DNA from: Phylloscopus collybita
Taxonomy: Eukaryota; Chordata; Aves; Passeriformes; Phylloscopidae
Direction: 5' to 3'
Length of the DNA stretch: 64,000 bases
Assembly (NCBI GenBank): GCA_027886175.1
Contig: JAJNNQ010000024.1
Span: 30,111,001-30,175,000 of the forward strand
This document shows positions 53,282 to 62,535 of the stretch, one piece after another (position 1 is the first letter of the stretch; every line of letters begins with the position of its first letter). Under the pieces are notes generated by a model. The model was not told the DNA's origin. It ran no database searches and saw only the letters and a list, made by a program, of their open reading frames with translations. The translations under genes and the position numbers were made by a program.

Positions 53282-53290
53282 TATAAAAGG
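53282..53290 (+). promoter_or_regulatory. isolated TATA-box match
   Basis: TATAAAAGG is followed by GGC. No gene is recognised within 2 kb downstream on this strand, so it may be chance. Confidence 0.2.
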
Positions 53291-53654
53291 GGCATTTTCA
53301 GGGGCAAAATAACTTCTGTCCCCAGTAAGATAGAGTCACAATTCCAGTTAAGAGAGAGGTGGGACTGGAGGATTAGTCCATTAGTGTAACAGTAATTTCA
53401 GGAATTTGTGATTATGTAAGTCACACAAGTTTCTCCCTGTGAAGAGACTGGATTAGAGCTCCACAGGTTCCATTGGTAATTGTAAGCACCAATGCTGCAT
53501 AATTTCCAGTCTCCAGGTCTATCTAAGTGCACGAAACTTGCAAGTGGCACAAGTCACAGAGCTCACATTTCTCCACTAAATGACATTTCCTACTGGCACT
53601 GCCCAGGGTGGGGTACGGAGCTGCACGGGCTGTCTGCCCAACCCAGGATACTTC

Positions 53655-54185
53655 TAATCATGGAATGGCTTGGGTTGGAAGGGACCTTAAAGGTCACCCA
53701 GTTCCAACCCCCCCTGCCAGGCAGGGACACCTTCCACTAGATCAGGTTGCTCAAGGCCCCATCCAACCCGGCCTTGAACACTTCCAGGGATGTGGCATCT
53801 ACAGTTTCTCCAGGAAACCTGCTCTGGCACCTCACCAATCTCAGTGAAAAAATTCTCCCTAATATCTAATCTAAACCTTCCCTCCTTCAGTCTGAAGCCA
53901 TTTCACCTTGTCCTGTCAGTACATGTCCTGATGAACAGTCCCTTCCCAGGTCTCCTGCAGCCCTGTTAGATACTGGAAGGCAGCAATAAGGTTTCCCTGC
54001 GGGCCTCACTTCTCCAAAGCTGAACTATCCCAACTCTCTCCTCACAGCCTGCCTTCACAGGAGAGGTGCTCCAGCCCTCTGATCATCTTCATGGCCTCCT
54101 CTGGACTCTATCCAAAAGGACCACGTCCTTCCTGAGTTGGGGGCCGCAGAAGTGGACGCAGTAATGCTCTGAGGAAGCTGCGTTT
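53655..54185 (-). mobile_element. CR1 LINE 3' region, minus orientation, about 530 bp
   Basis: The plus strand starts AATCATGGAATGGCTTGGGT and passes through GGAAGGGACCTTAAAGGTCA, GCAGGGACACCTTCCACTAG, CTTGAACACTTCCAGGGATG and CTCCCTAATATCTAATCTAA. It ends near GGGCCGCAGAAGTGGACGCA. This is a long, well-preserved reverse-complement CR1 3' end. It lies about 0.7 kb upstream of the SCNN1A CpG island. No functional reverse transcriptase frame is present. Confidence 0.93.
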
Positions 54186-54889
54186 TAATAAGCACTTGAT
54201 ACAGTATTAGTCCATTCACCTCATGCCACCCACTTTTTGCAACTCTCATCTTTGATGGAAGTTCACAAATAATTTACTGGAGACACCATTAAGTTCAGGA
54301 CTGCAGGGGAAACGCTGCTTTTGCTTTGCATTGCTGTTGTGTCAGGGGCTGGAGCTAGCGGGACGCTCCAGGTTGTGGCTGTAGGTTTGCAACAAGCACC
54401 TGTCACAAGGCTGTTCCTGGCACGCTGACACTTCACTGCTGGCCTCAGAAGTGTACGGCTTGCCATTTTCGAGCATGGGATTTTGCAATACGAAGAGGTG
54501 AAAGTGGCTGAGTATTTTGAGTCACTAACCAAACCACAGCTAACTCAATAAGGATCAAAATTCAGTAACCAAAGACTCCGAACAAGGAGTAACCAAAGGT
54601 AACCAGAAAGGGAAGAAATAAGCAAAAACTTCAGAGGGAGCTAGTTTGAAAGAAAATCATTGGGAGAAAAGATTTGTAAAGGAAGCAGTTATAATGACGG
54701 GGGAGTGTTTGGGACTTTCGGTCAGGTTTTGCTAAGGGCGCTCATTTCCGTGGTCCAAGGAAACACTGGAAAGCTTTGGGTAATGCCGGGAGGCCTTGAT
54801 TTCCCAGGCACAGATCAGCGAAACAAGTTCCCACTCATGGTTGGGCCAGGCAGCTACGGACACAAAAGATTTCTTTAGTTAAGGCACCA

Positions 54890-55930
54890 GCAAAGGCGAT
54901 GCGGTAGCTGAGGTCTATCACGGACTCGCCCCCAAGCCTTCTCGGTCCCCTCTCCCTCAGACCTCACCCGAAACTCGCGGCTTTGCCCTTGGAAAGCACA
55001 GTGTGGCGATGAAATCCAGGCCCTCACCGCCGGTGGGTGGCAGGGCAAGGCCCCGGGGGGGACGGACCGTGGGGATTCCCGGCCGGCCGGCGCTGCCTCG
55101 GGGACCAGCGCTGCCAACTTTCTTTCTGCATCGCCTGGGCTCGCTGGGACGCCGCGTCCCCGCCGGAGGGGGTGGGAGGAGTAGGTTCAGGCTGCTCGGC
55201 GGCCGTACCTGGCCGGGGCCGGGCTCCCCTCGGGGGGCCGGGGGGCCCCGCTGCCCCGGGAGCGCCTTGACCCCGCTGGCACCGCCAAGGTCACCGCCCC
55301 GACGTGTTCCCGGTCCCCCAGCCCCGCCGCCGACACTTGAGAGTTTAAAGAGGCTTTTCTTCCCCGGGAGCGGCGCCTGTGGGAAGGGGAAGGGGCAGGG
55401 GCAGGAGGGGGCAGGCAGGAGGGACAGGCGGGAGGGGCGGGGAGAGGCTGGCAGGGCAGGAGCCGGGCGGGGTGCTGGCTCCAACTGGAAAGGAACCGGT
55501 CCCAGCCCAGCCGGGGAGGCTGCGGGAAAGCCGGCAGCGCTGGGCAGAGCACACCGGCCCCGGCCCCGGCCCCGGCCCCGGCCCCGGCCCCGGCCCCGGC
55601 CCCGGCCCCGGCCCCGGCCCCGGCCCGAGCAGCCGCCGCCCGCCATGGGCACCGCGCTCCCCGTCAGTGCCGCGGCCCCGGCGGGGCGGGCGGGGGGCGC
55701 AGCCGCGGGGGGACGGGGGCTCCGCGGGGGGAGGATCCACCCCGTGTCGCATGTGGGACGGGAGCACTCGGAGGGGGACCTGCAGCCTGGGTGGGGGTCA
55801 GGGAGGAGAGGGTGAAAGCAGCGGGGCTTGGGGAGGATGGTGATGCAGAGCCGGTTTGTGCGGCGGGCATGGCTTCTCGGAGCCACAGCCGTGCTGCGGG
55901 ACCCACTAATTCTGAGTTTGTGCTGTAGAG
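54890..55930 (+). promoter_or_regulatory. SCNN1A: CpG-island 5' region of SCNN1A
   Basis: GC content jumps after about 54,890 and falls at the first coding exon. The block carries GGGGCGGGG-type GC boxes, a G-rich tract at 55382-55450 (runs of four or more G separated by A or CA, quadruplex-prone) and a (GGCCCC)12 array. In mammals SCNN1A has untranslated first exons here and starts translation in exon 2. The same layout is likely. The exon 1 donor is not decided: GAGAGG|GTGAAA near 55812 is one option. I recognised no glucocorticoid response element with confidence. Confidence 0.75.
55554..55626. repeat. (GGCCCC)12 hexanucleotide array
   Basis: It is 73 bases of uninterrupted CCGGCC/GGCCCC period-6 repeat. 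It is the reverse complement of the GGGGCC unit known from human C9orf72. It lies 18 bases before an ATG in strong context (CCGCCATGG) and about 330 bases upstream of the first recognised SCNN1A coding exon. It could be in exon 1 or the promoter. Confidence 0.97.
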
Positions 55931-56302
55931 TGGGTCTGTGAAGGCAGGGAAGATGCCAGAAGGGGAGAAAATGAGACAATGTAAGCAAGAAGAGGAGCAG
56001 CAGCAGAAAGAAGAGGAGCGGGAGGGTCTCATCGAGTTCTACAGTTCCTACCAGGAGCTATTCCAGTTCTTCTGCAGCAACACAACCATCCATGGGGCTA
56101 TCCGCCTGGTGTGCTCCAAAAAGAATAAGATGAAGACAGCCTTCTGGTCCGTTCTCTTCTTTCTCACCTTCGGCTTAATGTACTGGCAGTTCGGGATCCT
56201 CTACAGGGAGTACTTCAGCTACCCCGTCAACCTCAACCTCAACCTGAACTCCGACAGGCTGACTTTCCCCGCCGTGACGCTGTGCACCCTCAATCCGTAC
56301 AG
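55929..56302 (+). CDS. SCNN1A: SCNN1A exon 2 (first recognised coding exon)
   Basis: The acceptor is TTTGTGCTGTAG|AGTGGG and the coding part starts at ATG 55953. It encodes the Glu/Gln-rich cytoplasmic N-terminus, the HG motif, TM1 and the start of the extracellular domain. The donor is TACAG|GTAAGA, phase 2. Confidence 0.92.
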
Positions 56303-59300
56303 GTAAGAAGCAGACTTGCAGAGATGCTGACTGCCTTGATTTGGATGGGTGCAGGATGAAGGCACATCTGGTTCTCCCCGTGGTCCTCGACTGCCCACTG
56401 CTGTAGCAGTGCCGGTGGAAAGGACACTTTCCAGAGGCCTCTGCTGCTGCAGGGCACTCACAGGAAGGCTTGTGAGCTTAGGCAGCTCTGCTTGGCAGTG
56501 TATTTAGCTGGCTGCAATGTAAATTGCCACAGGGCTAGGGCAGATTTACTTCTCTCCTGCAAGAAAGCCTCCAGCAAGGGGTTAGATTTACAACTGGTGG
56601 CAGGAATACCCAGAATCACCCCAGCAAACTTTGCTGCCTGTCTTATTCCGAGCTGTTTGTGTGCATCCAGCCCCAAAACTGCTGGTCTTCTCTCCCCCCT
56701 GTACAGATACAGCGCCATCCGAAAGCAGCTGGATAATCTGGACCAAATCACCCACCAGACACTGCTAGACCTCTATGACTACAACATGTCTCTGCCACAG
56801 AGAGACTGGTCCACATCGTCCACACAAAGGCGTAGCTCAAGGAGCCTGCTCCATCATGTCCAGCGCCATCCTCTGCGGAGGCAGAAGCGGGATAACTTAG
56901 TCAACTTGCCAGAGAACAGTCCCTCAGTGGACAAGAATGACTGGAAAATTGGCTTTGTTCTGGTGAGATCCCTAGATATCCCATGCCCTACCCACTCCAG
57001 TCTCTGCCTGGCTACTTTTGTCTTGTTAGAGTCTTCCCTTCCCCTTCCTTTGGCCATGCCTTTCCTTACATAGAAGTCTGGTTAATCTCCACTGGCTTTT
57101 GCTAGTGACAGATGAATTCACAGAGGTGAATCCTTTGCTTCATACAATCCTGCTCCCCAAATTCTCTCCATGTTTATGCAGGCCCCAGGGGAACATGTCC
57201 ATGTCAGTGTACATCTCTTCCCAAGAGCAGAAAACCTTGTCCTTCCTGAGGGTACATCAGCCTTGCAGTCGCTTTTGAGAGCAGTTTATCAGCATCAGCT
57301 GCTGCATTGCCCAATAATAGCAAAGGAGAAAGTATTTGATGGTCCTGGGCCACCTGAAATGTGATCATGGTGACAATTATTCCTAGGTGGCAGCTTCCTC
57401 GCCCTAGGGTATTTGTCTTAGCATTTAAAAAGGCACTGAAGGACTGAAGCTAATCGCTCAGCAGTTAACTGAAGTTCCCAGAGGATCACAAACGTTTTTC
57501 TGGACACACCCTGAAGGAAGGGCTCCCCACGCAAGAATTTAAAGCTCCTGGTTTTATACCAGGTAGAATTTATGTGCAGGTTACCCTGCACACCTTGCCG
57601 CCTCCTGGGTTTTACTCAGCCTCGCTTATTCACCTGGCGTTGCCCTCCCACCGAGGACCTGCCCTGGGTTTTTTCCATCTCCTGCTGATCACCTGCTGGT
57701 CACACACAGGAGTGCTGTGAAACTCTTCACATCCTCGGTCATCTGCCTGTGCTGAGGGAGCACAGCTTACCCACGGGCAGAGCCCTGTCTCCTGGACAAG
57801 AAGACTTCTCTGACACGGCTTGTCTCCTTCCTAACAGTGCAATGAAAACAACGACTGTTTCCATCAGGCCTACTCCTCGGGGGTGGATGCCGTGCGGGAA
57901 TGGTACAGCTTTCACTACATCAATATCCTGGCACAGGTGCCTGATGCAAAAGCCCTGGACGAGTCTGACTTTGAGAATTTCATCTACGCCTGCCGCTTCA
58001 ATGAGGCAACGTGTGACAAGGCGTAAGTAGTAGGGGAAACACCCCTGAAAACACTCATTTTGTGCTTGGGTTCAAGGGGAACCAAGGAACCCACATTAGA
58101 GAACCTCTTTTCCAAGGCTGGACTGTTCCTTGTTCAGTTCTCTTTTGGAAGACGAAGTGATCTTTCTTGAGTCTTTCCTGTGGGTTTTGCGTATCAGGGC
58201 CACAGGTTCTGTGACCTGGAACTGTGAACCTCGAAGGATGATTTTGCCTTTTTCTGGGTTTCACACAACTGAAATAATTATTCTGGTACAAAGACCAGAG
58301 CGGGCACAGATGTGCAGCATAGAAGTATTTTTATTCTACCCTCCACAGTGGTAAAGTGATACACATCAGCCCACATAAAGGAAGAAGAGAAGAGAGAGTT
58401 GATACAAAAAGACAGTAAAAACATATCCCACTTCTCTCCTGCCATTATTGGTCAAAAAGCCCCAAGGAGGTAGTGGAATGAAAACGATCTGCAAGGGAGG
58501 AAAAGCTAAGAGTTTTCCTCAGTATTAGTAAGATAATACAGTAATTGCTAGCACTGCTAAAACCCATTTGGGCTCTGAAAAGCAGCATGAAAAACCTCGT
58601 GTAAAAACCTGTCCAGCTCCAGGACGTTTTTTACAGCACATTTAATTGCCTTTCCCTGTTCATGTGAGTTTACATAACAAATACTGCCCATCTGCTGTAA
58701 GCCCCTCTACCTGCTGGTGGAAAACAGAGCTGTTTCTTTCAGAATGCCCTTCCCCTTGGTTTCACAGCCCTTCTCACTCTGCCTGAATGTTTCTGTTCCC
58801 CTCTCAGGAACTATACCCACTTCCACCACCCCTTGTATGGGAACTGCTATACCTTTAATGACAACAGCAGCAGCCTGTGGACATCCTCACTGCCTGGGAT
58901 CAATAATGGTGGGTGAGAGGCACTCTTTGGTGAGTAAGAACAGCTTAGCTCTGTTTTCCCTAGGCGTTATGGGCATCCTGCTGTGCTTAGTGCTGGTGGG
59001 GGCAGATTGCAGCTCTGCTCTGTCTCTGCCCAAGCTGTTTTAACCCACCTGGAGACAGCTGTCTCATGGACATGGCTGTCCCTCGCTGCTGCCCACTGAA
59101 CTCTCTCTCCCTCATCAGTGCCTGATCCTCATGCTCTTTGCTTCCTCTGGAATTGTGCTGGCCCTTCCTGAAGTCCTCTGCTGAGCCATAGTGCTTGTGC
59201 TCTTGGTGTTCACCTTCTCCCTCCCCATTCTCCTCTTTCAAGAAACTGACCTCTTTGTGTTCCTAAACCCCCTGAAACCTCTCCAGACCAAATTTTCAGG

Positions 59301-62300
59301 CTTTTCTTCCATCTGGCTCCAAGTTTCTCCATGAAATCTCTCTCAGTACCTAACTCTGTTTTTTCTAAGACACAGTGATGAAATCCAGTTTTCTCTGGCC
59401 TCTTCAGGACCATCCAGCTTTTTCTCTGGCCTCCCTCCAGCCACCCTCTATTACTGCCAAGCTCTGGTGCAGCCCTGGTTGATGTCTGTCTTTTCCTTTA
59501 TCTCTTTCAGAGTCCTTTCCAACCATCCTGCTCTCCCTTCTCAGCTGCACCACGGCCGGCCATGACCTCCCTCGCTCTCTGGTATTCCCTCAGGTCTCTC
59601 TCTGGTGGTGCGCACCGAGCAGAACGATTTCATCCCCCTGCTGTCCACGGTGACAGGAGCCAGGGTCATGGTCCACGACCAGAACGAGCCAGCCTTCATG
59701 GATGATGGGGGTTTCAACGTTCGTCCTGGTATCGAGACCTCCATCAGCATGAGAAAGGTGAGCAAGCAGAAGGGGTGAGAGCTGTGGATGGGAGCTTTAA
59801 CCTGGGGGACCTACAGTGTGTGTTTAAGGCAGGGGACTGATCACATGGAGTGAAGGGAGAGGAAGATGAACAGCTTGCTGAGGTAGATGAGAAGCATTTG
59901 GCAACAGTTGGTCAGTGAACAATGAAACAGAGGCAAGCAGGAGGCATCCCGAGGAAAGCGTAGAGAGCAGACACTGATGGATGAGCAGTGTGTGGCGTGG
60001 GAGTGGGAAGAGGACGTGAAATGGAGTTGTTCTGTGCAGTGATAGTTTGCTGTTGCAGGAGATAGTGAAGTGGAGTTGTTCTGTGCAGTGATAGTTTGCT
60101 GTTGCAGGAGATAGTGGAGTTGTTCTGTGCAGTGACAGTTTGCTGTTGCAGGAGATGACCGTGCGCCTTGGGGGCAGTTACAGCGATTGCACAGAGGATG
60201 GCAGTGACGTGCCAGTGCAGAACCTGTACTCCTCCCGCTACACCGAGCAGGTAACTCACCCTCGCCCCTCCCGGGCAGCCGTGTTCCTCCACTTTCCTGA
60301 CGTGCTTCAGCCCCCTAACGGCCAGGCCTTTCCTTGGGCTCTGCTAACAGTGTGATGTGGTACAGGCAGCAGTGGGTTTGGTTCCCTTGATCAGCCTTTT
60401 CCACCTGATGTGCCCCCCAGGTCTGCATTCGCTCCTGCTTTCAGCTGAACATGGTAGAACGCTGTGGCTGTGCCTATTACTTCTATCCCTTGCCCGACGG
60501 AGCAGAGTACTGTGACTACACGAAGCACACAGCCTGGGGTAAGTGGGCAGCAGGGACAGCAGAGCTCATGCCCACCTGAACCTGTTTGGTCAGCCCATGT
60601 CCCAGCACCTCTCATTGTCTTCAGTGAGCTTCCTGGTGTGAGACATCCAAAAGACACACCTTGCCTTGGATGATGAGCCCCTTGTGGAAGGAAATCTCTT
60701 CTGGGTTCCCCTCGCTGTCACACACCACCTTTTGTCTAAAGATACTGTGACCTTACCTGGACTTACTTTCTTTGCTGTTCAGGCTACTGCTATTACAAAC
60801 TCCTGGCTGAATTCAAAGCTGATGTGCTGGGCTGTTTCCACAAATGTCGGAAACCTTGCAAGTAAGTTGATCATCAGTTGGGCAGGAAGATTGGAAAGTA
60901 TTCCTAGGAGTGTTGGGAAGCACTCACTGACTGGGCAAAAGCTTGAGTCAATAGCTGAGCCCCAACCTGAAATGGTGCTGCTCCCATCAGGAAGCCAAAA
61001 TGGCTGAGGAGCGGCAGGGTTGGCTTAGGGGTGAGCTCCTAAGGACTGTGCCTTCCACATGGTGGGAAGTGGGTGAACTTCAGCGTGGGAGGGAATCTCC
61101 AGGTGTGCCTGGGGATGCCCAGACCTGGCCCTGTGGCTCCTACAGCTAACACAGCCTCCTCTTGCCTTGCAGAATGACAGAATACCAGCTGTCAGCTGGA
61201 TACTCCCGCTGGCCTTCTGCTGTCTCAGAGGTAAGGAGAGGGTGTCCTGGCTTCCCAGCACTGCTCCCACCTCCCACTTGGTCCTTCCTCAACTGGTGCT
61301 AAACCTGCAGGATCACATAACACAATTTATTGCACTTTCATTTCAGGACTGGGTTTTCTACATGCTTTCACAACAGAACAAATATAATATCACATCCAAG
61401 AGGTGAGAGCCCCTAAACAGAGACTGTGTCCAAACCAGAAGCCATCCCAGTGGAATGCGTGTGTAGAAAATATCAGAGTTAAGATTAAATCACTGATGGG
61501 AGGAGATTAGGGCCATGGATTTGAGTCAGAGTAGATATATACAGAGACTTCAGCAAGGACTGGGGACCCAAGTAAAAGATTTTGAAAGAGGTCAGATGCT
61601 GATATGAAAATAGTAAGCCTCAGCACTTGCTGTGTGTTCTGGAGTCACAGTAAGTGCTTGTGAAATAGTGGGAAGGAGAGCTGTGCAGGAGCTTTTGCCA
61701 CAAACATTGGGGTTTGCAGTACAGCGTCAGAAGGGCACTGTAAGTACCAAGGACTGTATTTAGTGCAGAATGAGGAGCTGCAGAGATGGGATGGTACGTG
61801 TGGGAGAGTGATGGGGGGCAGAAGGGGACAGAGACAATTAGGTTTGGTGAGGAAATGCAGGGTTTGAGGAGTTCGGGTTACTGAGCATCATCTTTCATTC
61901 ACAGGAACGGAGTTGCCAAAGTGAATATCTTTTTTGAGGAGTGGAACTACAAGACCAACGGGGAGTCTCCAGCCTTCACGGTACACACTTTACTACTGTG
62001 TCTCCTCTGGCCACCCGTTCCCCCACAATGTCCCTCTACTGTGGCAAGATTTTGTTCCAGCAGCATTGCTGGATATTGGATCTCTTTCCTTTGGGCAGGG
62101 TGAGGGAAACACCCCCCCCACCCCGGTCACCACAGGGCAGAGAGAACAGGCAGGGAGGCAAAGTCCAGATGAGGGCTGCTGTCACTGCTCTTTCTCCATC
62201 TCCTGCAGGTAGTGACTCTGCTGTCCCAGCTTGGGAACCAGTGGAGTCTCTGGTTTGGATCCTCTGTCCTGTCTGTGATGGAGCTTGCAGAGCTGGTTCT

Positions 62301-62535
62301 GGATTTCATTGCCATCACCTTTATCCTGGCCTTCCGCTGGTTCCGCTCTCGGCAGAAGCTGTCTCCACCGGGACCCTCTCTGAACAGTCAGGATAACGCT
62401 GCTTTCCAAGATGAGGCACCAGCTCCCAGTGCTCCACATCGCTTCACCGTGGAGGCTGTAGTGACCACGCTGCCATCCTACAACAGCCTGGAACCCCGTG
62501 GGGCGAGCAGGGACGCCGAGGTGGGACACGAGTGA
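55953..62535 (+). CDS. SCNN1A: SCNN1A, epithelial sodium channel alpha subunit (12 coding exons, 622 aa)
   Basis: Alpha-ENaC is the pore subunit required for amiloride-sensitive apical sodium uptake with beta and gamma. Exons 55953-56302, 56707-56962, 57838-58022, 58808-58908, 59594-59757, 60152-60250, 60421-60538, 60783-60861, 61173-61230, 61347-61402, 61905-61980 and 62209-62535 join with matching phases to 622 residues (human 669). Visible features are the His-Gly gating motif (47-48, [11 protein letters not shown]), TM1 (about 63-84), [13 protein letters not shown], two furin-like sites (RSSR ending at 162, RQKR ending at 178), the Cys-rich extracellular loop, the pre-TM2 Gly-Ser-Ser selectivity filter (531-533), TM2 (about 535-556) and a C-terminal LPSYNSL PY-like motif (602-608). 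The start was taken at 55953 because an in-frame TAG at 55926 closes the frame upstream within the exon 2 acceptor. An in-frame ATG at 55971 is an alternative. Closest match is alpha, not delta: [11 protein letters not shown] and [16 protein letters not shown]. Confidence 0.97.
56707..56962 (+). CDS. SCNN1A: SCNN1A exon 3 (furin-site exon)
   Basis: The acceptor is CCCTGTACAG|ATAC and the donor GTTCTG|GTGAGA. It encodes [20 protein letters not shown] through DWKIGFVL and contains both furin-like sites with the short inhibitory segment between them. Confidence 0.95.
57838..58022 (+). CDS. SCNN1A: SCNN1A exon 4
   Basis: The acceptor is CCTTCCTAACAG|TGC and the donor AAGGC|GTAAGT. It encodes [20 protein letters not shown], then [18 protein letters not shown] and the [18 protein letters not shown] segment. 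Confidence 0.96.
58808..58908 (+). CDS. SCNN1A: SCNN1A exon 5
   Basis: The acceptor is CCCCTCTCAG|GAAC and the donor AATAATG|GTGGGT. It encodes [18 protein letters not shown] and [14 protein letters not shown]. Confidence 0.96.
59594..59757 (+). CDS. SCNN1A: SCNN1A exon 6
   Basis: The acceptor is TATTCCCTCAG|GTCTC and the donor AGAAAG|GTGAGC. It encodes [38 protein letters not shown] and [11 protein letters not shown]. Confidence 0.96.
60017..60157. repeat. three tandem copies of a 44-49 bp unit carrying a 3' splice site
   Basis: GGAGTTGTTCTGTGCAGTGA, TAGTTTGCTGTTGCAGGAGA recurs starting at 60023, 60072 and 60116. The periods are 49 and 44 bases. The third copy supplies the real exon 7 acceptor of SCNN1A and runs into its first codons. 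Confidence 0.95.
60152..60250 (+). CDS. SCNN1A: SCNN1A exon 7 (acceptor lies in a tandem repeat)
   Basis: The acceptor is TTTGCTGTTGCAG|GAGATG and the donor GAGCAG|GTAACT. It encodes [20 protein letters not shown] through YSSRYTEQ, 33 codons. The same acceptor sequence also occurs at 60058 and 60107. Only the third copy keeps the frame. Confidence 0.95.
60421..60538 (+). CDS. SCNN1A: SCNN1A exon 8
   Basis: The acceptor is TGTGCCCCCCAG|GTC and the donor GCCTGGG|GTAAGT. It encodes [20 protein letters not shown] and [20 protein letters not shown], part of the Cys-rich domain. Confidence 0.96.
60783..60861 (+). CDS. SCNN1A: SCNN1A exon 9
   Basis: The acceptor is TTTGCTGTTCAG|GCTAC and the donor TTGCAA|GTAAGT. 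It encodes [20 protein letters not shown] and CRKPCK. Confidence 0.96.
61173..61230 (+). CDS. SCNN1A: SCNN1A exon 10
   Basis: The acceptor is CTTGCCTTGCAG|AATG and the donor TCAGAG|GTAAGG. It encodes [19 protein letters not shown]. Confidence 0.95.
61347..61402 (+). CDS. SCNN1A: SCNN1A exon 11
   Basis: The acceptor is TTTCATTTCAG|GACTGG and the donor CCAAGAG|GTGAGA. It encodes [18 protein letters not shown] and two bases of Arg. Confidence 0.95.
61905..61980 (+). CDS. SCNN1A: SCNN1A exon 12
   Basis: The acceptor is CATTCACAG|GAACGG and the donor TTCACG|GTACAC. It encodes [20 protein letters not shown] and SPAFT, the beta-strand region leading to TM2. Confidence 0.95.
62209..62535 (+). CDS. 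SCNN1A: SCNN1A last coding exon (pore, TM2, C-terminal tail)
   Basis: The acceptor is CATCTCCTGCAG|GTAGTG. It encodes [20 protein letters not shown], the TM2 helix, a Pro/Ser-rich tail and the LPSYNSL motif, then stops at 62533-62535. Confidence 0.96.
   Translation, partial: VVTLLSQLGNQWSLWFGSSVLSVMELAELVLDFIAITFILAFRWFRSRQKLSPPGPSLNSQDNAAFQDEAPAPSAPHRFTVEAVVTTLPSYNSLEPRGASRDAEVGHE

Larger units (their letters stand above)
33373..53654. other. region of about 20 kb between FBXO40 and SCNN1A with no recognised gene
   Basis: It begins with the FBXO40 3' untranslated region. Many short frames occur on both strands, but none resembles a protein family and none is flanked by a coherent set of splice sites. 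It holds CR1 fragments (38.6-38.9 and 46.2-46.3 kb), A-rich and TTTG-rich low-complexity tracts, and a degenerate ATGT-rich stretch at 42.5-42.7 kb. An unrecognised lncRNA or lineage-specific gene cannot be excluded. Confidence 0.6.

Noticed and set aside
54957..55988. Open frame of 343 codons on the minus strand over the SCNN1A CpG island
   Set aside because: It translates the GGCCCC repeat as Gly-Pro/Gly-Arg-type dipeptides and otherwise has low-complexity composition. It is opposite the real gene and has no recognisable domain.
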